Assembly: GCA_015065875.1 (NCBI GenBank) | Contig: SVPK01000003.1 | Span: forward strand, 1 to 47,615 | DNA: 47,615 nt | DNA from: Oscillospiraceae bacterium | Lineage (GTDB): Bacteria; Bacillota; Clostridia; Oscillospirales; Acutalibacteraceae | Reading direction: 5' to 3' | In this document: positions 25,190-33,334 of the stretch, piece by piece | How the letters are laid out: the number at the start of each line of letters is the position of its first letter | Position numbering within the stretch: the first letter of the stretch is position 1 | Translations under genes and position numbers: made by a program | Notes under the pieces: model-generated | Told to the model about the DNA's origin: nothing | Database searches by the model: none | What the model saw: only the letters and a program-made list of their open reading frames with translations

Positions 25190-25978
25190 ATGTCACGGTT
25201 TTGCCCGCTATTCAGTTCAAGCAGCGGAAACTGCACCTATATCGGATATGGCGACGGCGCGATTTTAATCGATGCCGGTGTTTCCTGCCGCAGTATTATG
25301 AATGCGTTGGCCGCCCGTGAGATTGCGCCCGAAACAATAAAGGCGGTTGCGGTTACACATTCGCATAGCGACCATACCGCAGGGCTTAAAGCCCTTATAA
25401 AAAAGCTGCAAATCCCGGTTATTGCAAGCGCCGATACGCTTCGATACCTCGATGAGCATTCACTGTTGCCGCCCGATTGCGAAAAAATTATTGCCGACCA
25501 AAAAATCTCGATTTGCGGAATGGAGATATCCTCTTTTTGCACAAGCCATGATTGTTGCGGCTCCTGCGGTTATACCGTTATGATGCCCGATGACAGAAGA
25601 ATTGCGGTATGCACCGACCTCGGTTACATAAGCGAGGATATAGAGCATAGCCTTATGGGATGCGACCTTGTTATGCTCGAATCCAACCATGATATTAATA
25701 TGCTTAAGAAAAATATAAACTACCCATTCCCGCTTAAGGAGCGCATCTTAAGCGACCATGGACATTTATCCAACGGTCAATGCTCGGCGCTTTTGCCGCG
25801 ACTGATAAGGGGCGGAACAACCCGAATCGTTTTGGCACATTTAAGCATGCAGAACAATCTGCCTATGCTTGCGCTCTCCTCTGCCCGCGCTTGTCTTACC
25901 GAGGCGGGTCTTAAGGAAGAGCTTGACTATATATTATATGTAGCGCCCAAGGAAGGCGGAAAGATGTTTATATTATGA
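25190..25978 (+). CDS. walJ: WalJ/YycJ-type metallo-beta-lactamase-fold hydrolase
   Basis: This is a 262-residue MBL-fold protein with the metal motif THSHSDHTAGL (HxHxDH), the following ligands in SHD, CTDLG and LAHLSMQN, and the typical opening PLFSSSSGNCTYI. It matches WalJ/YycJ (VicX), a predicted nuclease linked in Firmicutes to the WalKR cell-wall regulators and DNA repair. Here walKR are not adjacent; rlmH follows with a 4-nt ATGA overlap, the linkage also seen around yycJ and rlmH in other Firmicutes. Confidence 0.88.
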   Translation: MSRFCPLFSSSSGNCTYIGYGDGAILIDAGVSCRSIMNALAAREIAPETIKAVAVTHSHSDHTAGLKALIKKLQIPVIASADTLRYLDEHSLLPPDCEKIIADQKISICGMEISSFCTSHDCCGSCGYTVMMPDDRRIAVCTDLGYISEDIEHSLMGCDLVMLESNHDINMLKKNINYPFPLKERILSDHGHLSNGQCSALLPRLIRGGTTRIVLAHLSMQNNLPMLALSSARACLTEAGLKEELDYILYVAPKEGGKMFIL

Positions 25979-26457
25979 TAAGGATTACAATTATTGCCGT
26001 TGGCAAGCTAAAGGAAAAATATTTTCTTGCCGCCGGCGAGGAATACGAAAAAAGGCTTTCAAGATTTTGTAAGCTTAATATTATTGAAATCGAACCCGAA
26101 AAGCTGCCGGATAAGCCGAGCGATGCACAGATAGAGGCGGCCAAGAATGCCGAAGGCAAGAAAATACTTCAAAAGATTCCTTCGGATGCATCGGTTTGCG
26201 CGCTTTGCATTGAGGGCAAGCTGGTTGACAGTCCTACCCTCGCAGAACGAATCGACCGAGAAGCGACGGGCGGCGCGGGTCACCGTATATATATAATAGG
26301 TGGGTCTTATGGTCTGTCTGACGAGGTTAAGGCGCGTTCGGACGAGAGAATGTCGATGTCGCCCATGACCTTCCCCCATAAGCTGGCAAGAATTATGCTT
26401 CTCGAACAGATTTATCGCGCATTTATGATTCTCGGCGGCGGCACTTATCACAAATAA
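25975..26457 (+). CDS. rlmH: 23S rRNA (pseudouridine-1915-N3)-methyltransferase
   Basis: The 160-residue SPOUT enzyme methylates the modified pseudouridine in helix 69 of 23S rRNA. IIAVGKLKEKYFLAAGEEYEKRL opens the protein, the SAM-knot motif is IYIIGGSYGLSDEV, and the invariant C-terminal QIYRAFMILGGGTYHK is present. Length is normal (155-160). Its ATG overlaps the walJ stop (25975-25978). Confidence 0.97.
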   Translation: MIRITIIAVGKLKEKYFLAAGEEYEKRLSRFCKLNIIEIEPEKLPDKPSDAQIEAAKNAEGKKILQKIPSDASVCALCIEGKLVDSPTLAERIDREATGGAGHRIYIIGGSYGLSDEVKARSDERMSMSPMTFPHKLARIMLLEQIYRAFMILGGGTYHK

Positions 26458-26467
26458 TAAAAAATAC

Positions 26468-26496
26468 TTGACTCTTGACAGGGAATGTGTTATTAT
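26468..26496 (+). promoter_or_regulatory. Promoter of the rpmG-secE-nusG operon
   Basis: TTGACT (26468-26473), 17-bp spacer, TATTAT (26491-26496). A 170-nt leader follows before rpmG. It contains a ten-T run after a weak stem (26502-26527) and a GC-rich foldable segment (about 26550-26605). No known leader family is recognised. Confidence 0.65.
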
Positions 26497-26674
26497 GACT
26501 TTACCTCTGCAAGGGTCTTTTTTTTTGCATAAGATTCCTTTTCATAGTTTCGTAGCGGCGCGGTGCTTCTCACCCGTTTCGGGGCGGTGCTGCACGAACT
26601 GATTGAGGGAGGCTCAAATTTACTTTCGGTTTTCCGAAAGGAGAAAATATTTCCGTAAAACGGGAGGTGCCGTC

Positions 26675-26824
26675 ATGAGAGTTAAAATCACTTTAGCTTG
26701 CACTGAATGCAAACAGCGCAACTACAACACAATGAAAAACAAGAAGAACGATCCTGATAGACTTGAAATGAACAAGTATTGCAGGTTCTGCAAGAAGCAC
26801 ACCGTCCACAAGGAAACAAAGTAG
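26675..26824 (+). CDS. rpmG: 50S ribosomal protein L33
   Basis: The 49-residue ribosomal protein of the zinc-binding (C+) type has C9-X2-C12 and C36-X2-C39 forming the ribbon and ends in [10 protein letters not shown]. It has GGGAGG upstream, lies 12 nt before the secE gene and is in the standard Firmicutes order rpmG-secE-nusG. Confidence 0.97.
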   Translation: MRVKITLACTECKQRNYNTMKNKKNDPDRLEMNKYCRFCKKHTVHKETK

Positions 26825-26836
26825 GAGGTTGGCAGA

Positions 26837-27538
26837 ATGAAATTAATAAATAGAATCTGTCAGATCCTTGCTATTGTTTCGGGTGTTGCCGCTGTTGCTC
26901 TTTTCTTCTTGGGCGATTTTGCAACCATCGTTAGCAATAAGTTCGGTGTTACCCTTTCGGGTGCCCAGCTCGCTTTCGGCGGTAGCGAAAAGGTCGCCGA
27001 TGCCACCATCACAATGGCCCAGTCGGCCCACATTTGGTTCTGCATTATAGTTACCATTTTGGGCGCATTATTCAGCATTCTTACCTTTAAGTTTAAGGCT
27101 ATGAGATATGCAGCTCCGGTTGCAACCCTCATTACTGCTGTTTATATGCTGGTCATTGCGTTGAGCAATCCTTTCAATTTCGTTGATTACAGAACCCAGC
27201 CTGTTGGACAGCTCGGAACTGTTCTCAGTATCAAATACAGCGCAGTTGTATTTGGCATTACTGCCCTGCTCTTTGCAGCAACGATTTTAGGAATTGCACA
27301 TCTTTTGGTATCCGATAAAATTGCGGTTGCTGGTACTAAGAAGCTTACCATTCCCCGCAGAATTATCGCTTTCTTCAGAGATTATAAGAGCGAAACCAAG
27401 AAAATCGCTTGGCCCAACCTCAAGTTCGTTGTTAAGAACACCTTCATAGTACTCGTTATTTGTGCTATCATCGGTGCTTTTATCTGGGTTCTTGACTGGG
27501 GTCTCGCAAATGTTCTTAAACTTCTTTTAGGAGCATAA
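26837..27538 (+). CDS. secE: SecE with a large N-terminal four-helix membrane extension
   Basis: The 233-residue product has a C-terminal part (about 170-233) that is a normal SecE: IPRRIIAFFRDYKSETKKIAWPN amphipathic helix and one membrane segment (201-220), the essential clamp of the SecY channel. Ordinary Firmicutes SecE has about 60 residues. Here about 165 residues precede it with four hydrophobic segments (roughly 8-26, 63-83, 90-109, 131-157) and a loop of 36 residues after the first. The extension is in frame, shares the ATG with AGGAGG at 26837, and no second start with a Shine-Dalgarno precedes the SecE part. The extension's function is unknown. Confidence 0.88.
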   Translation: MKLINRICQILAIVSGVAAVALFFLGDFATIVSNKFGVTLSGAQLAFGGSEKVADATITMAQSAHIWFCIIVTILGALFSILTFKFKAMRYAAPVATLITAVYMLVIALSNPFNFVDYRTQPVGQLGTVLSIKYSAVVFGITALLFAATILGIAHLLVSDKIAVAGTKKLTIPRRIIAFFRDYKSETKKIAWPNLKFVVKNTFIVLVICAIIGAFIWVLDWGLANVLKLLLGA

Positions 27539-27563
27539 TCCCAGAAATTAGGGAGGTTTCTAA

Positions 27564-28094
27564 ATGGCAGATTATAACGACGCAAGATGGTATGTTATTC
27601 ATACCTATTCGGGCTATGAGAATAAGGTTGCTAAAGACCTTGAGACCATAGTTGAAAATCGTAAGCTCCAGGATTACATCATGGATATCAAAATCCCTAC
27701 CGAAACCGTTACAGAGGTTAAGGATGATGGAACCGTTAAGGAGTATGAGCGCAAGATTTTCCCCGGATATGTGCTTATTAAAATGATTGTTACCGATGAC
27801 AGCTGGTTCGTTGTTCGCAATACGCGCGGCGTTACCGGATTCGTCGGCCCGGCTTCCAAGCCGGTTCCCCTCACTGATGCTGAGGTTGAATCTCTCGGTG
27901 TTGAGAAGCACTCTGTTGAGGTTCCCTACAAACCCGGTGATAACGTTAAGATTATCAGCGGTCCGCTTGAGGGCTTTACGGGTGTGGTTGAGGACGTTGA
28001 TGTTCCCGCGAACGATGTTCGTGTTCTCATTTCGATGTTCGGAAGAGAAACCCCTGCCCAATTCGAGCTTGACCAGGTTGCTCTGGACAAGTAA
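27564..28094 (+). CDS. nusG: Transcription antitermination/pausing factor NusG
   Basis: The 176-residue protein has an N-terminal NGN domain (ARWYVIHTYSGYENKVAKDL, then KIFPGYVLIKM and the VVRNTRGVTGFVG region) that binds RNA polymerase. The C-terminal KOW domain (PGDNVKIISGPLEGFTGVVEDV) contacts Rho or S10. It couples transcription and translation. It lies 25 nt after secE, in normal operon order, with GGGAGG upstream. Confidence 0.97.
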   Translation: MADYNDARWYVIHTYSGYENKVAKDLETIVENRKLQDYIMDIKIPTETVTEVKDDGTVKEYERKIFPGYVLIKMIVTDDSWFVVRNTRGVTGFVGPASKPVPLTDAEVESLGVEKHSVEVPYKPGDNVKIISGPLEGFTGVVEDVDVPANDVRVLISMFGRETPAQFELDQVALDK

Positions 28095-28151
28095 AACTTT
28101 TTTTGAAATTAACGCGGCTTTGTTGCCGCCGGCACTAATTTATTAAAGTGC

Positions 28152-28210
28152 CACGGTGGGAGAAGTGAAAGTAATTCACTTCGCAAGGCATCTTTGATGC
28201 CACTACCACG
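28152..28210 (+). promoter_or_regulatory. Structured rplK leader with L1-like GTGGGAG...ACCAC motif
   Basis: Between nusG and rplK the RNA can fold a junction closed by GTGGGAG (28156-28162) and ACCAC (28205-28209). It encloses two perfect hairpins (arms GAAGTGAA/TTCACTTC and GGCATC/GATGCC). L1 is the autoregulator of the L11-L1 operon in many bacteria and binds a GGGAG-type internal loop. A shorter version of the same motif precedes rplA. Confidence 0.5.
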
Positions 28211-28229
28211 AATTTTGGAGGTGCAAACA

Positions 28230-28655
28230 ATGGCTCAGAAAATTACAGGTTACATTAAGTTACAGATCCCCGCAGGCAAAGCCACTCCGGCTCCCCCGGT
28301 TGGTCCTGCACTCGGTCAGTACGGTGTTAACATTATGTCTTTCACCAAGGAGTTCAATGAACGCACAAAGAACGACGTTGGTCTTATCATCCCGGTTGTT
28401 ATTACCGTTTATGCAGACCGTTCTTTCAGCTTCATAACCAAGACTCCTCCCGCAGCTGTTCTTATTAAGAAGGCTTGCGGAATTGAGAGTGGTTCCGGCG
28501 TACCGAACAAGAATAAGGTTGCCAAAATCACCAGCGAACAGGTCAGAAAAATCGCTGAACAGAAAATGCCCGATTTAAATGCAGCATCGGTTGAGGCCGC
28601 CATGAGCATGGTTGCCGGTACCGCACGCAGCATGGGAATCGAAGTAGTTGACTAA
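28230..28655 (+). CDS. rplK: 50S ribosomal protein L11
   Basis: The 141-residue protein of the ribosomal GTPase-associated centre has the N-terminal [20 protein letters not shown] and [15 protein letters not shown] (thiostrepton-binding region) and the C-terminal RNA-binding domain ending [12 protein letters not shown]. The start at 28230 has GGAGG upstream; an upstream in-frame ATG lies inside the leader structure. Codon use is strongly biased, as in the other ribosomal genes here. Confidence 0.97.
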   Translation: MAQKITGYIKLQIPAGKATPAPPVGPALGQYGVNIMSFTKEFNERTKNDVGLIIPVVITVYADRSFSFITKTPPAAVLIKKACGIESGSGVPNKNKVAKITSEQVRKIAEQKMPDLNAASVEAAMSMVAGTARSMGIEVVD

Positions 28656-28664
28656 TACTCCCCC

Positions 28665-28691
28665 GTGGGAGGAAATTTCCGATTTTACCAC
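28665..28691 (+). promoter_or_regulatory. Second L1-like motif before rplA
   Basis: GTGGGAG (28665-28671), a short stem GGAAATTTCC, then GATTTTACCAC (ACCAC 28687-28691), directly before the rplA Shine-Dalgarno. The flanking bases repeat those of the rplK leader junction, and GGGAG with GATxxTACC is the L1-binding pattern known from ribosomal RNA and mRNA. Confidence 0.5.
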
Positions 28692-28712
28692 TTATTGGGA
28701 GGTTTTACTAAC

Positions 28713-29408
28713 ATGAAACACGGTAAAAAGTATAATGAAAGCGTAAAGCTTGTTGAAACAGGCAAGTTTTATGATGTAGAAGAAGCTTTGGACATCGCCG
28801 TTAAGACCGGCACTGCAAAGTTTGATGAAACTGTTGAAATCCACGTTCGCCTCGGCGTTGACTCTCGTCACGCAGACCAGCAGGTTCGCGGCGCTGTTGT
28901 TCTTCCGAACGGAACCGGTAAAAAGGTTCGTACCCTTGTTATTACCAAGGGTGACAACGCAAAGGCTGCTGAAGAGGCAGGCTCTGATTATGTTGGAGCT
29001 GAAGAGGTTGTTGCCAAGATTCAGAACGAAGGCTGGCTCGACTTCGACGTTGTTATCGCATCGCCCGATATGATGGGCCTTGTTGGTCGTCTTGGTAAGG
29101 TTTTAGGACCCCGTGGTCTTATGCCGACCCCGAAGGCAGGTACCGTTACACCCGACGTTGCCAAGGCTGTTACCGAAGCTAAAGCCGGTAAGATTGAGTA
29201 CCGTCTTGACAAGACCAACATCATCCACTGCCCCATCGGTAAGGTTTCCTTCGGTACTGCAAAGTTAAAGGAGAACCTCGATACCCTTATGGGTGCTATC
29301 GTTAAGGCAAAGCCCGCTGCTACCAAGGGTCAGTACATTAAGTCCTGCACCATTGCTACTACAATGGGCCCCGGAGTTAAATTAAACCCCAACAAGTTTG
29401 GTGCTTAA
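28713..29408 (+). CDS. rplA: 50S ribosomal protein L1
   Basis: The 231-residue protein forms the L1 stalk near the ribosomal E site and acts as a translational repressor of its own operon in many bacteria. It has [25 protein letters not shown], the [14 protein letters not shown] region, [19 protein letters not shown] and the ending [12 protein letters not shown]. The start at 28713 is set by GGGAGG upstream; the frame is open further upstream but runs through the candidate L1 site. Confidence 0.97.
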   Translation: MKHGKKYNESVKLVETGKFYDVEEALDIAVKTGTAKFDETVEIHVRLGVDSRHADQQVRGAVVLPNGTGKKVRTLVITKGDNAKAAEEAGSDYVGAEEVVAKIQNEGWLDFDVVIASPDMMGLVGRLGKVLGPRGLMPTPKAGTVTPDVAKAVTEAKAGKIEYRLDKTNIIHCPIGKVSFGTAKLKENLDTLMGAIVKAKPAATKGQYIKSCTIATTMGPGVKLNPNKFGA

Positions 29409-29417
29409 TTTTAATGC

Positions 29418-29446
29418 TTGACAATCACAGGTAACTGTGGTAATAT
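29418..29446 (+). promoter_or_regulatory. Promoter of rplJ-rplL
   Basis: TTGACA (29418-29423), 17-bp spacer, TAATAT (29441-29446), just before the L10 leader. rplJL can therefore be expressed apart from rplKA. Confidence 0.85.
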
Positions 29447-29450
29447 ATCC

Positions 29451-29562
29451 GTGTTGCAGATCTAAAGACAGTAGGTAGCGAAAGCTGTAAATCCTACCGA
29501 GGATGGCAAGCGTAATCTTTTATGGTTTCGTGCCCGTCTGTCTTCAGACGGGCGCTTTTTTA
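29451..29562 (+). ncRNA. Ribosomal L10 leader
   Basis: The sequence carries the hallmarks of the L10 leader that binds the L10-L12 complex: AGACAGTAGGTAGCGAAAGC, then AATCCTACCGAGGATGGCAAG closing the first stem with a kink-turn-like flank. An attenuator hairpin follows (29532-29553, arms GCCCGTCTG/CAGACGGGC) with a T-run before the rplJ Shine-Dalgarno. Excess L10-L12 would favour termination. Confidence 0.88.
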
Positions 29563-29599
29563 GTGTCTGCACACTAAATTTTTTGGAGGTGAATTCGAT

Positions 29600-30106
29600 T
29601 TGCCAAGCGAAAAGGTTTTAGAGCAAAAGAAACAAATCGTTGCTGAACTTACTGAAGAGCTCAAGGCTGCTTGCACCGGTGTTGTAGTTGACTACAAGGG
29701 AACAAGCGTTGCTGATGATACCGCTCTCCGTAAGGAACTCCGCGAAGCCGGCGTTCACTACTTCGTAGTTAAGAACACCCTTCTCGGCCGCGCTGCTGAA
29801 GAGGCAGGTCTCGGTGAGATGAAGTCCGTTTTAGAGGGCACCACCGCTATCGCCATCAGCGAAAACGATTACACCGCAGCTGCAAGAATTTTAAAGAAAT
29901 TTGCCGATGCTCACGAAAACTTCAGCATCAAGTGCGGCTTCCTCGATGGAGCTGTTGTTGATACTGCAACCGTTGAGAGTCTTGCAAAGCTTCCCTCGAG
30001 AGAGGTTCTTCTCGCAACTGTTCTCGGCGCCTTCCAGGCTCCGATTGCTGCATTTGCACGTGCAGTTCAGGCTATCGTAGATAAGGATAACAATCCTGCT
30101 GAATAG
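29600..30106 (+). CDS. rplJ: 50S ribosomal protein L10
   Basis: The 168-residue protein forms the base of the L7/L12 stalk. PSEKVLEQKKQIVAELTEELK opens the RNA-binding domain, VVDYKGTSVADDTALRKELREAG and VVKNTLLGRAAEEAG follow, and the C-terminal helix recruits L7/L12 dimers. The start codon is TTG at 29600, 8 nt after GGAGGTG; no ATG is nearby. It is preceded by its own promoter and the L10 leader. Confidence 0.97.
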   Translation: MPSEKVLEQKKQIVAELTEELKAACTGVVVDYKGTSVADDTALRKELREAGVHYFVVKNTLLGRAAEEAGLGEMKSVLEGTTAIAISENDYTAAARILKKFADAHENFSIKCGFLDGAVVDTATVESLAKLPSREVLLATVLGAFQAPIAAFARAVQAIVDKDNNPAE

Positions 30107-30161
30107 TCAAAAAAAATAAAACAAAACTTAAAAAAATTATTTAAATTTGGAGGAAAATAAA

Positions 30162-30539
30162 ATGGCATCTGAGAAAGTTACTGCTATTGTTGAAGAACTC
30201 AAGACCCTTACCGTTCTTGAGCTTTCCGAGCTTGTTAAGGCTGTAGAAGAGGAATTCGGCGTATCCGCCGCTGCTGCTGTTGCAGTTGCAGCTCCCGTTG
30301 AGGGTGGCGCAGCCGCTGCTGCTGAGAAGACTGAGTTTGACGTTATTCTCGCTGAGGCAGGCGCAGAGAAGATTAAGGTTATTAAGGTTGTTCGCGAGAT
30401 CACCGGTCTCGGCCTTGCTGATGCAAAGGCTGTTGTTGACGGCGCTCCCAAGACCCTTAAGGAAGCTGCTTCTAAGGAAGACGCTGAAGCTATCAAGGCT
30501 AAGCTCGAAGAAGTTGGCGCAAAGGTTGAGCTTAAGTAA
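30162..30539 (+). CDS. rplL: 50S ribosomal protein L7/L12
   Basis: This is the 125-residue stalk protein, with N-terminal dimerisation domain ([31 protein letters not shown]), the Ala/Val-rich flexible hinge (about residues 37-55), and the C-terminal factor-binding domain ([28 protein letters not shown]). The start at 30162 has GGAGG upstream. A terminator follows and the usual downstream rpoB is absent here. Confidence 0.98.
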   Translation: MASEKVTAIVEELKTLTVLELSELVKAVEEEFGVSAAAAVAVAAPVEGGAAAAAEKTEFDVILAEAGAEKIKVIKVVREITGLGLADAKAVVDGAPKTLKEAASKEDAEAIKAKLEEVGAKVELK

Positions 30540-30558
30540 TTTAAGATTAACAACAATA

Positions 30559-30590
30559 AAAACACCCGTGAAATTCACGGGTGTTTTTTT
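30559..30590 (+). terminator. Terminator of the rplJ-rplL operon
   Basis: A 12-bp stem AAAACACCCGTG / CACGGGTGTTTT with loop AAATT, then a T-run. Confidence 0.92.
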
Positions 30591-30598
30591 ATTTTTTG

Positions 30599-30627
30599 TT
30601 GATTTTAATGTAATATTATGCGATAAT
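30599..30627 (+). promoter_or_regulatory. Possible promoter of the glycosidase operon
   Basis: TTGATT (30599-30604), 17-bp spacer, GATAAT (30622-30627), 34 bp before the start codon at 30662. Confidence 0.5.
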
Positions 30628-30661
30628 AAAAAGGTAAAAATATCCCTTTTTGGAGGACATT

Positions 30662-32377
30662 ATGGATAGAATTATTTTAAAACAAATTTCTTCGCAGGAA
30701 AAGGTTTTTCTCGACCGCGATGTAACCGCATCTAAAATTACCGAAATGACCGCTCTCGGTGGCGATATTCTCGCATATCAGGTAGCCTACACTAAAGACG
30801 TTTGCGAAACCATTCACCTGCTTTCCGAGCGTTGCGGATTTAAGGTTCGTGTTCGTTCGCCGCTTAAGGAATACATAAAGCTCAATGCTGTTGGTAATGT
30901 TCCTTCCGAAAAACCTACATTCGTTACAAAAATGTTCCCTCTCGATGATTATTATGAGCGAACCAATATTGGTCTTTATCCCGACCCGTTATTTGATATT
31001 CCCGGCAACCGCCTTTATTCGGCTACCGATATTTGGCGTTCGCTTTTCGTAACCATTCGTCTGCCCGAGGATATTCCTGCAGGTGAATACCCTGTTGATT
31101 TATTCTTTGAAATAAGCGACCCGCAATGGAATGACGAATGTCTTGTTCGTTTTAAAAACGGCAAAAAGGGCATCACCCTTCATATGACCGTTAAGGTTTT
31201 AGGCGCCGCTCTGCCCAAAACCGATTTCCTTTTCTCGCAATGGTTCCATACCGACTGTATCGCTTCCTACTACGGACTCAAGATGTTCTCTGCCCGCCAT
31301 TGGAAGCTTATTGAGCAGTTTGTTGAGACCGCCGTTAAAAACGGAATCAACACCATCTTAACCCCGATATTTACTCCCCCGCTCGATACCTTTGTTGGTC
31401 ACGAGCGCCCGACCGTTCAGCTCATTGATGTTGATCAAAACGGCGATAAATTCACCTTTGGATTTGATAAGTTCGACCGCTTTGTTGCACTTTGCCGTAA
31501 ATGCGGTATAAAGAAATTTGAAATGGCCCACCTGTTTACACAATGGGGCGCCGAAAAGACCCCGAAAATCGTTGCGACCGTTGATGGCAAGAAAAAGCGC
31601 ATCTTTGGTTGGGATGTTGCATCGGACTCAAAGGAATACTTTAACTTCCTTTCGCAGTTCCTTCCCGCTTTGATTGAACGTATTGAAGCGCTTGGAATTA
31701 AGGATGATGTTTTATTCCATATTTCGGATGAGCCCAACCCCGACCATCTTGAGCATTATAAAAAGCTCTATCGCTTCGTTAAGCCCCTGCTTAAGGACTT
31801 TACCATTATCGATGCTCTCTCAAGCTACGATTTTTACAGCACAGGTTCGGTTGATGCTCCGATTGTTTCCATCAACCATATTACTCCCTTCCTCGAGAAT
31901 AAGGTTGACCCGCTATTTGGCTATTACTGCTGCGGCCAAACCGACCGCGTAAGTAACCGCTTTATGGCTATGCCGCAGTCGCGCAACCGCATTATTGCCA
32001 CCCAACTCTTTAAGTTTAACCTTACAGGCTTCTTAACCTGGGGATATAACTTCTATTACAGCAAGGGCAGCGAGCATCTGCTTAACCCCTTCTTAATTAC
32101 CGATTGTGTCAGCTCCTTCCCGTCGGGCGATGCTTTCTCGGTTTATCCGGGACGTAACGGTCCTATCGAATCAATCCGTTTGGTTGTTTTCGCTATGGCC
32201 CTTTGCGATTTGCGCGCAATGAGGTTGCTTGAAAGCTATATAGGTCACGAAAAGGTTGTTGAGATAATCGAGGAGGTTGCAGGAATGCCCATTACCTTCA
32301 ACGATTATCCGCATGATAATGACTTTATGGTTAAGCTTCGCGAACGTATAAATAAGGAAATTGAAAAGGTGATATAA
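30662..32377 (+). CDS. GH123/DUF4091-like glycoside hydrolase
   Basis: The 571-residue product has an N-terminal beta-sandwich-like region (about 1-185) and a TIM-barrel-like part. Its VLFHISDEPNPDHLEHYKKLY (Asp-Glu of SDEP at about residues 356-357) corresponds to the Asp-Glu pair of GH123 and DUF4091 proteins, where the substrate's N-acetyl group assists hydrolysis. No signal peptide is visible, so the enzyme would act on sugars inside the cell. The start at 30662 has GGAGG upstream. The ROK kinase ATG overlaps its TAA by 1 nt. The likely substrate is an N-acetylhexosamine (GalNAc-type) glycoside, by family inference only. Confidence 0.72.
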   Translation: MDRIILKQISSQEKVFLDRDVTASKITEMTALGGDILAYQVAYTKDVCETIHLLSERCGFKVRVRSPLKEYIKLNAVGNVPSEKPTFVTKMFPLDDYYERTNIGLYPDPLFDIPGNRLYSATDIWRSLFVTIRLPEDIPAGEYPVDLFFEISDPQWNDECLVRFKNGKKGITLHMTVKVLGAALPKTDFLFSQWFHTDCIASYYGLKMFSARHWKLIEQFVETAVKNGINTILTPIFTPPLDTFVGHERPTVQLIDVDQNGDKFTFGFDKFDRFVALCRKCGIKKFEMAHLFTQWGAEKTPKIVATVDGKKKRIFGWDVASDSKEYFNFLSQFLPALIERIEALGIKDDVLFHISDEPNPDHLEHYKKLYRFVKPLLKDFTIIDALSSYDFYSTGSVDAPIVSINHITPFLENKVDPLFGYYCCGQTDRVSNRFMAMPQSRNRIIATQLFKFNLTGFLTWGYNFYYSKGSEHLLNPFLITDCVSSFPSGDAFSVYPGRNGPIESIRLVVFAMALCDLRAMRLLESYIGHEKVVEIIEEVAGMPITFNDYPHDNDFMVKLRERINKEIEKVI

Positions 32378-33333
32378 TGCGTTCTGTTATCGGAATCGAC
32401 ATGGGAGGCACGAAATGCGCCGTAATTCACGGAAAAATCGGCGCTGACGGCATCCAAATAGTAAACAAGATAAAATTCTCAACCGGAATCGATATGCCTC
32501 CAGCCGAGGTTATTGACAAAATTATTGCCGCCATCCGCGAATTGAACGCAGATGCCGAGGCAATCGGCATTTCCTGCGGTGGTCCGCTTGATTCCGAAAC
32601 GGGAACCATTCTCTCTCCCCCGAATCTTCCGCTTTGGGATAATATCCATATCTGCGATATTTTAAAAGAGGAGTTTGGGATTCCTGTTAAGCTTCAGAAC
32701 GATGCCGATGCCTGCGCGCTTGCAGAATGGCAGTTTGGCGCGGGACGCGGCGCCGACAATATGATTTTCATGACCTTTGGAACAGGTCTTGGCGCGGGTC
32801 TTATTTTAGGAGGCCGACTCTATACAGGTAAAAACGGAATGGCAGGCGAGCTTGGCCATATTCGTCTTACCGAGTTTGGTCCCTCCGGATATGGCAAAAG
32901 CGGCTCTTTTGAGGGCTATTGCAGTGGCCGCGGTATTGCACAGATTGGCTACACCCTGGGTATGGAGGCTTTCCAGCAGGGCAAAAAGCCGGCATACTTT
33001 AACCCCGATGACATAACCACCTGCACCGCAAAGAGCATTGCCGATGCCGCCGACCAAGGCGACCCGACTGCATTGGCGGTTTACGCAAAGTGCGGCGAAT
33101 ATTTGGGGCGCGGACTCTCGGTTATCATAGATATCCTAAATCCTGAAAAAATCGTTATCGGAAGCATTTTTGCTCGCTCACAGGAACTTATCTGGCCTGA
33201 AGCCAAAAAGGTTATAGAGCGCGAAACTTTGGCTCGTTCGCGCGAGGTTTGCGAGGTTGTTCCCGCAGGGCTTGGCGAAAAGATAGGCGATTATGCGGCC
33301 GTTGCGGTTGCAGTTTATAACGGAGGAAAATAA
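32377..33333 (+). CDS. ROK-family sugar kinase lacking the zinc cysteines
   Basis: This 318-residue sugar kinase of the ROK family has the ATP-binding GIDMGGTKCAVI, LQNDADACALAEWQFGAGRG with the catalytic Asp, and MTFGTGLGAGLILGGRLYTGKNGMAGELGHIRL. Typical ROK proteins then carry a CxCGxxGCxE zinc site; here the segment is GPSGYGKSGSFEGYCSGRG, with a glycine frame but only one Cys. It would phosphorylate a hexose released by the preceding glycosidase. Start overlaps the glycosidase stop (TAATG). Confidence 0.88.
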   Translation: MRSVIGIDMGGTKCAVIHGKIGADGIQIVNKIKFSTGIDMPPAEVIDKIIAAIRELNADAEAIGISCGGPLDSETGTILSPPNLPLWDNIHICDILKEEFGIPVKLQNDADACALAEWQFGAGRGADNMIFMTFGTGLGAGLILGGRLYTGKNGMAGELGHIRLTEFGPSGYGKSGSFEGYCSGRGIAQIGYTLGMEAFQQGKKPAYFNPDDITTCTAKSIADAADQGDPTALAVYAKCGEYLGRGLSVIIDILNPEKIVIGSIFARSQELIWPEAKKVIERETLARSREVCEVVPAGLGEKIGDYAAVAVAVYNGGK

Positions 33334-33334
33334 T

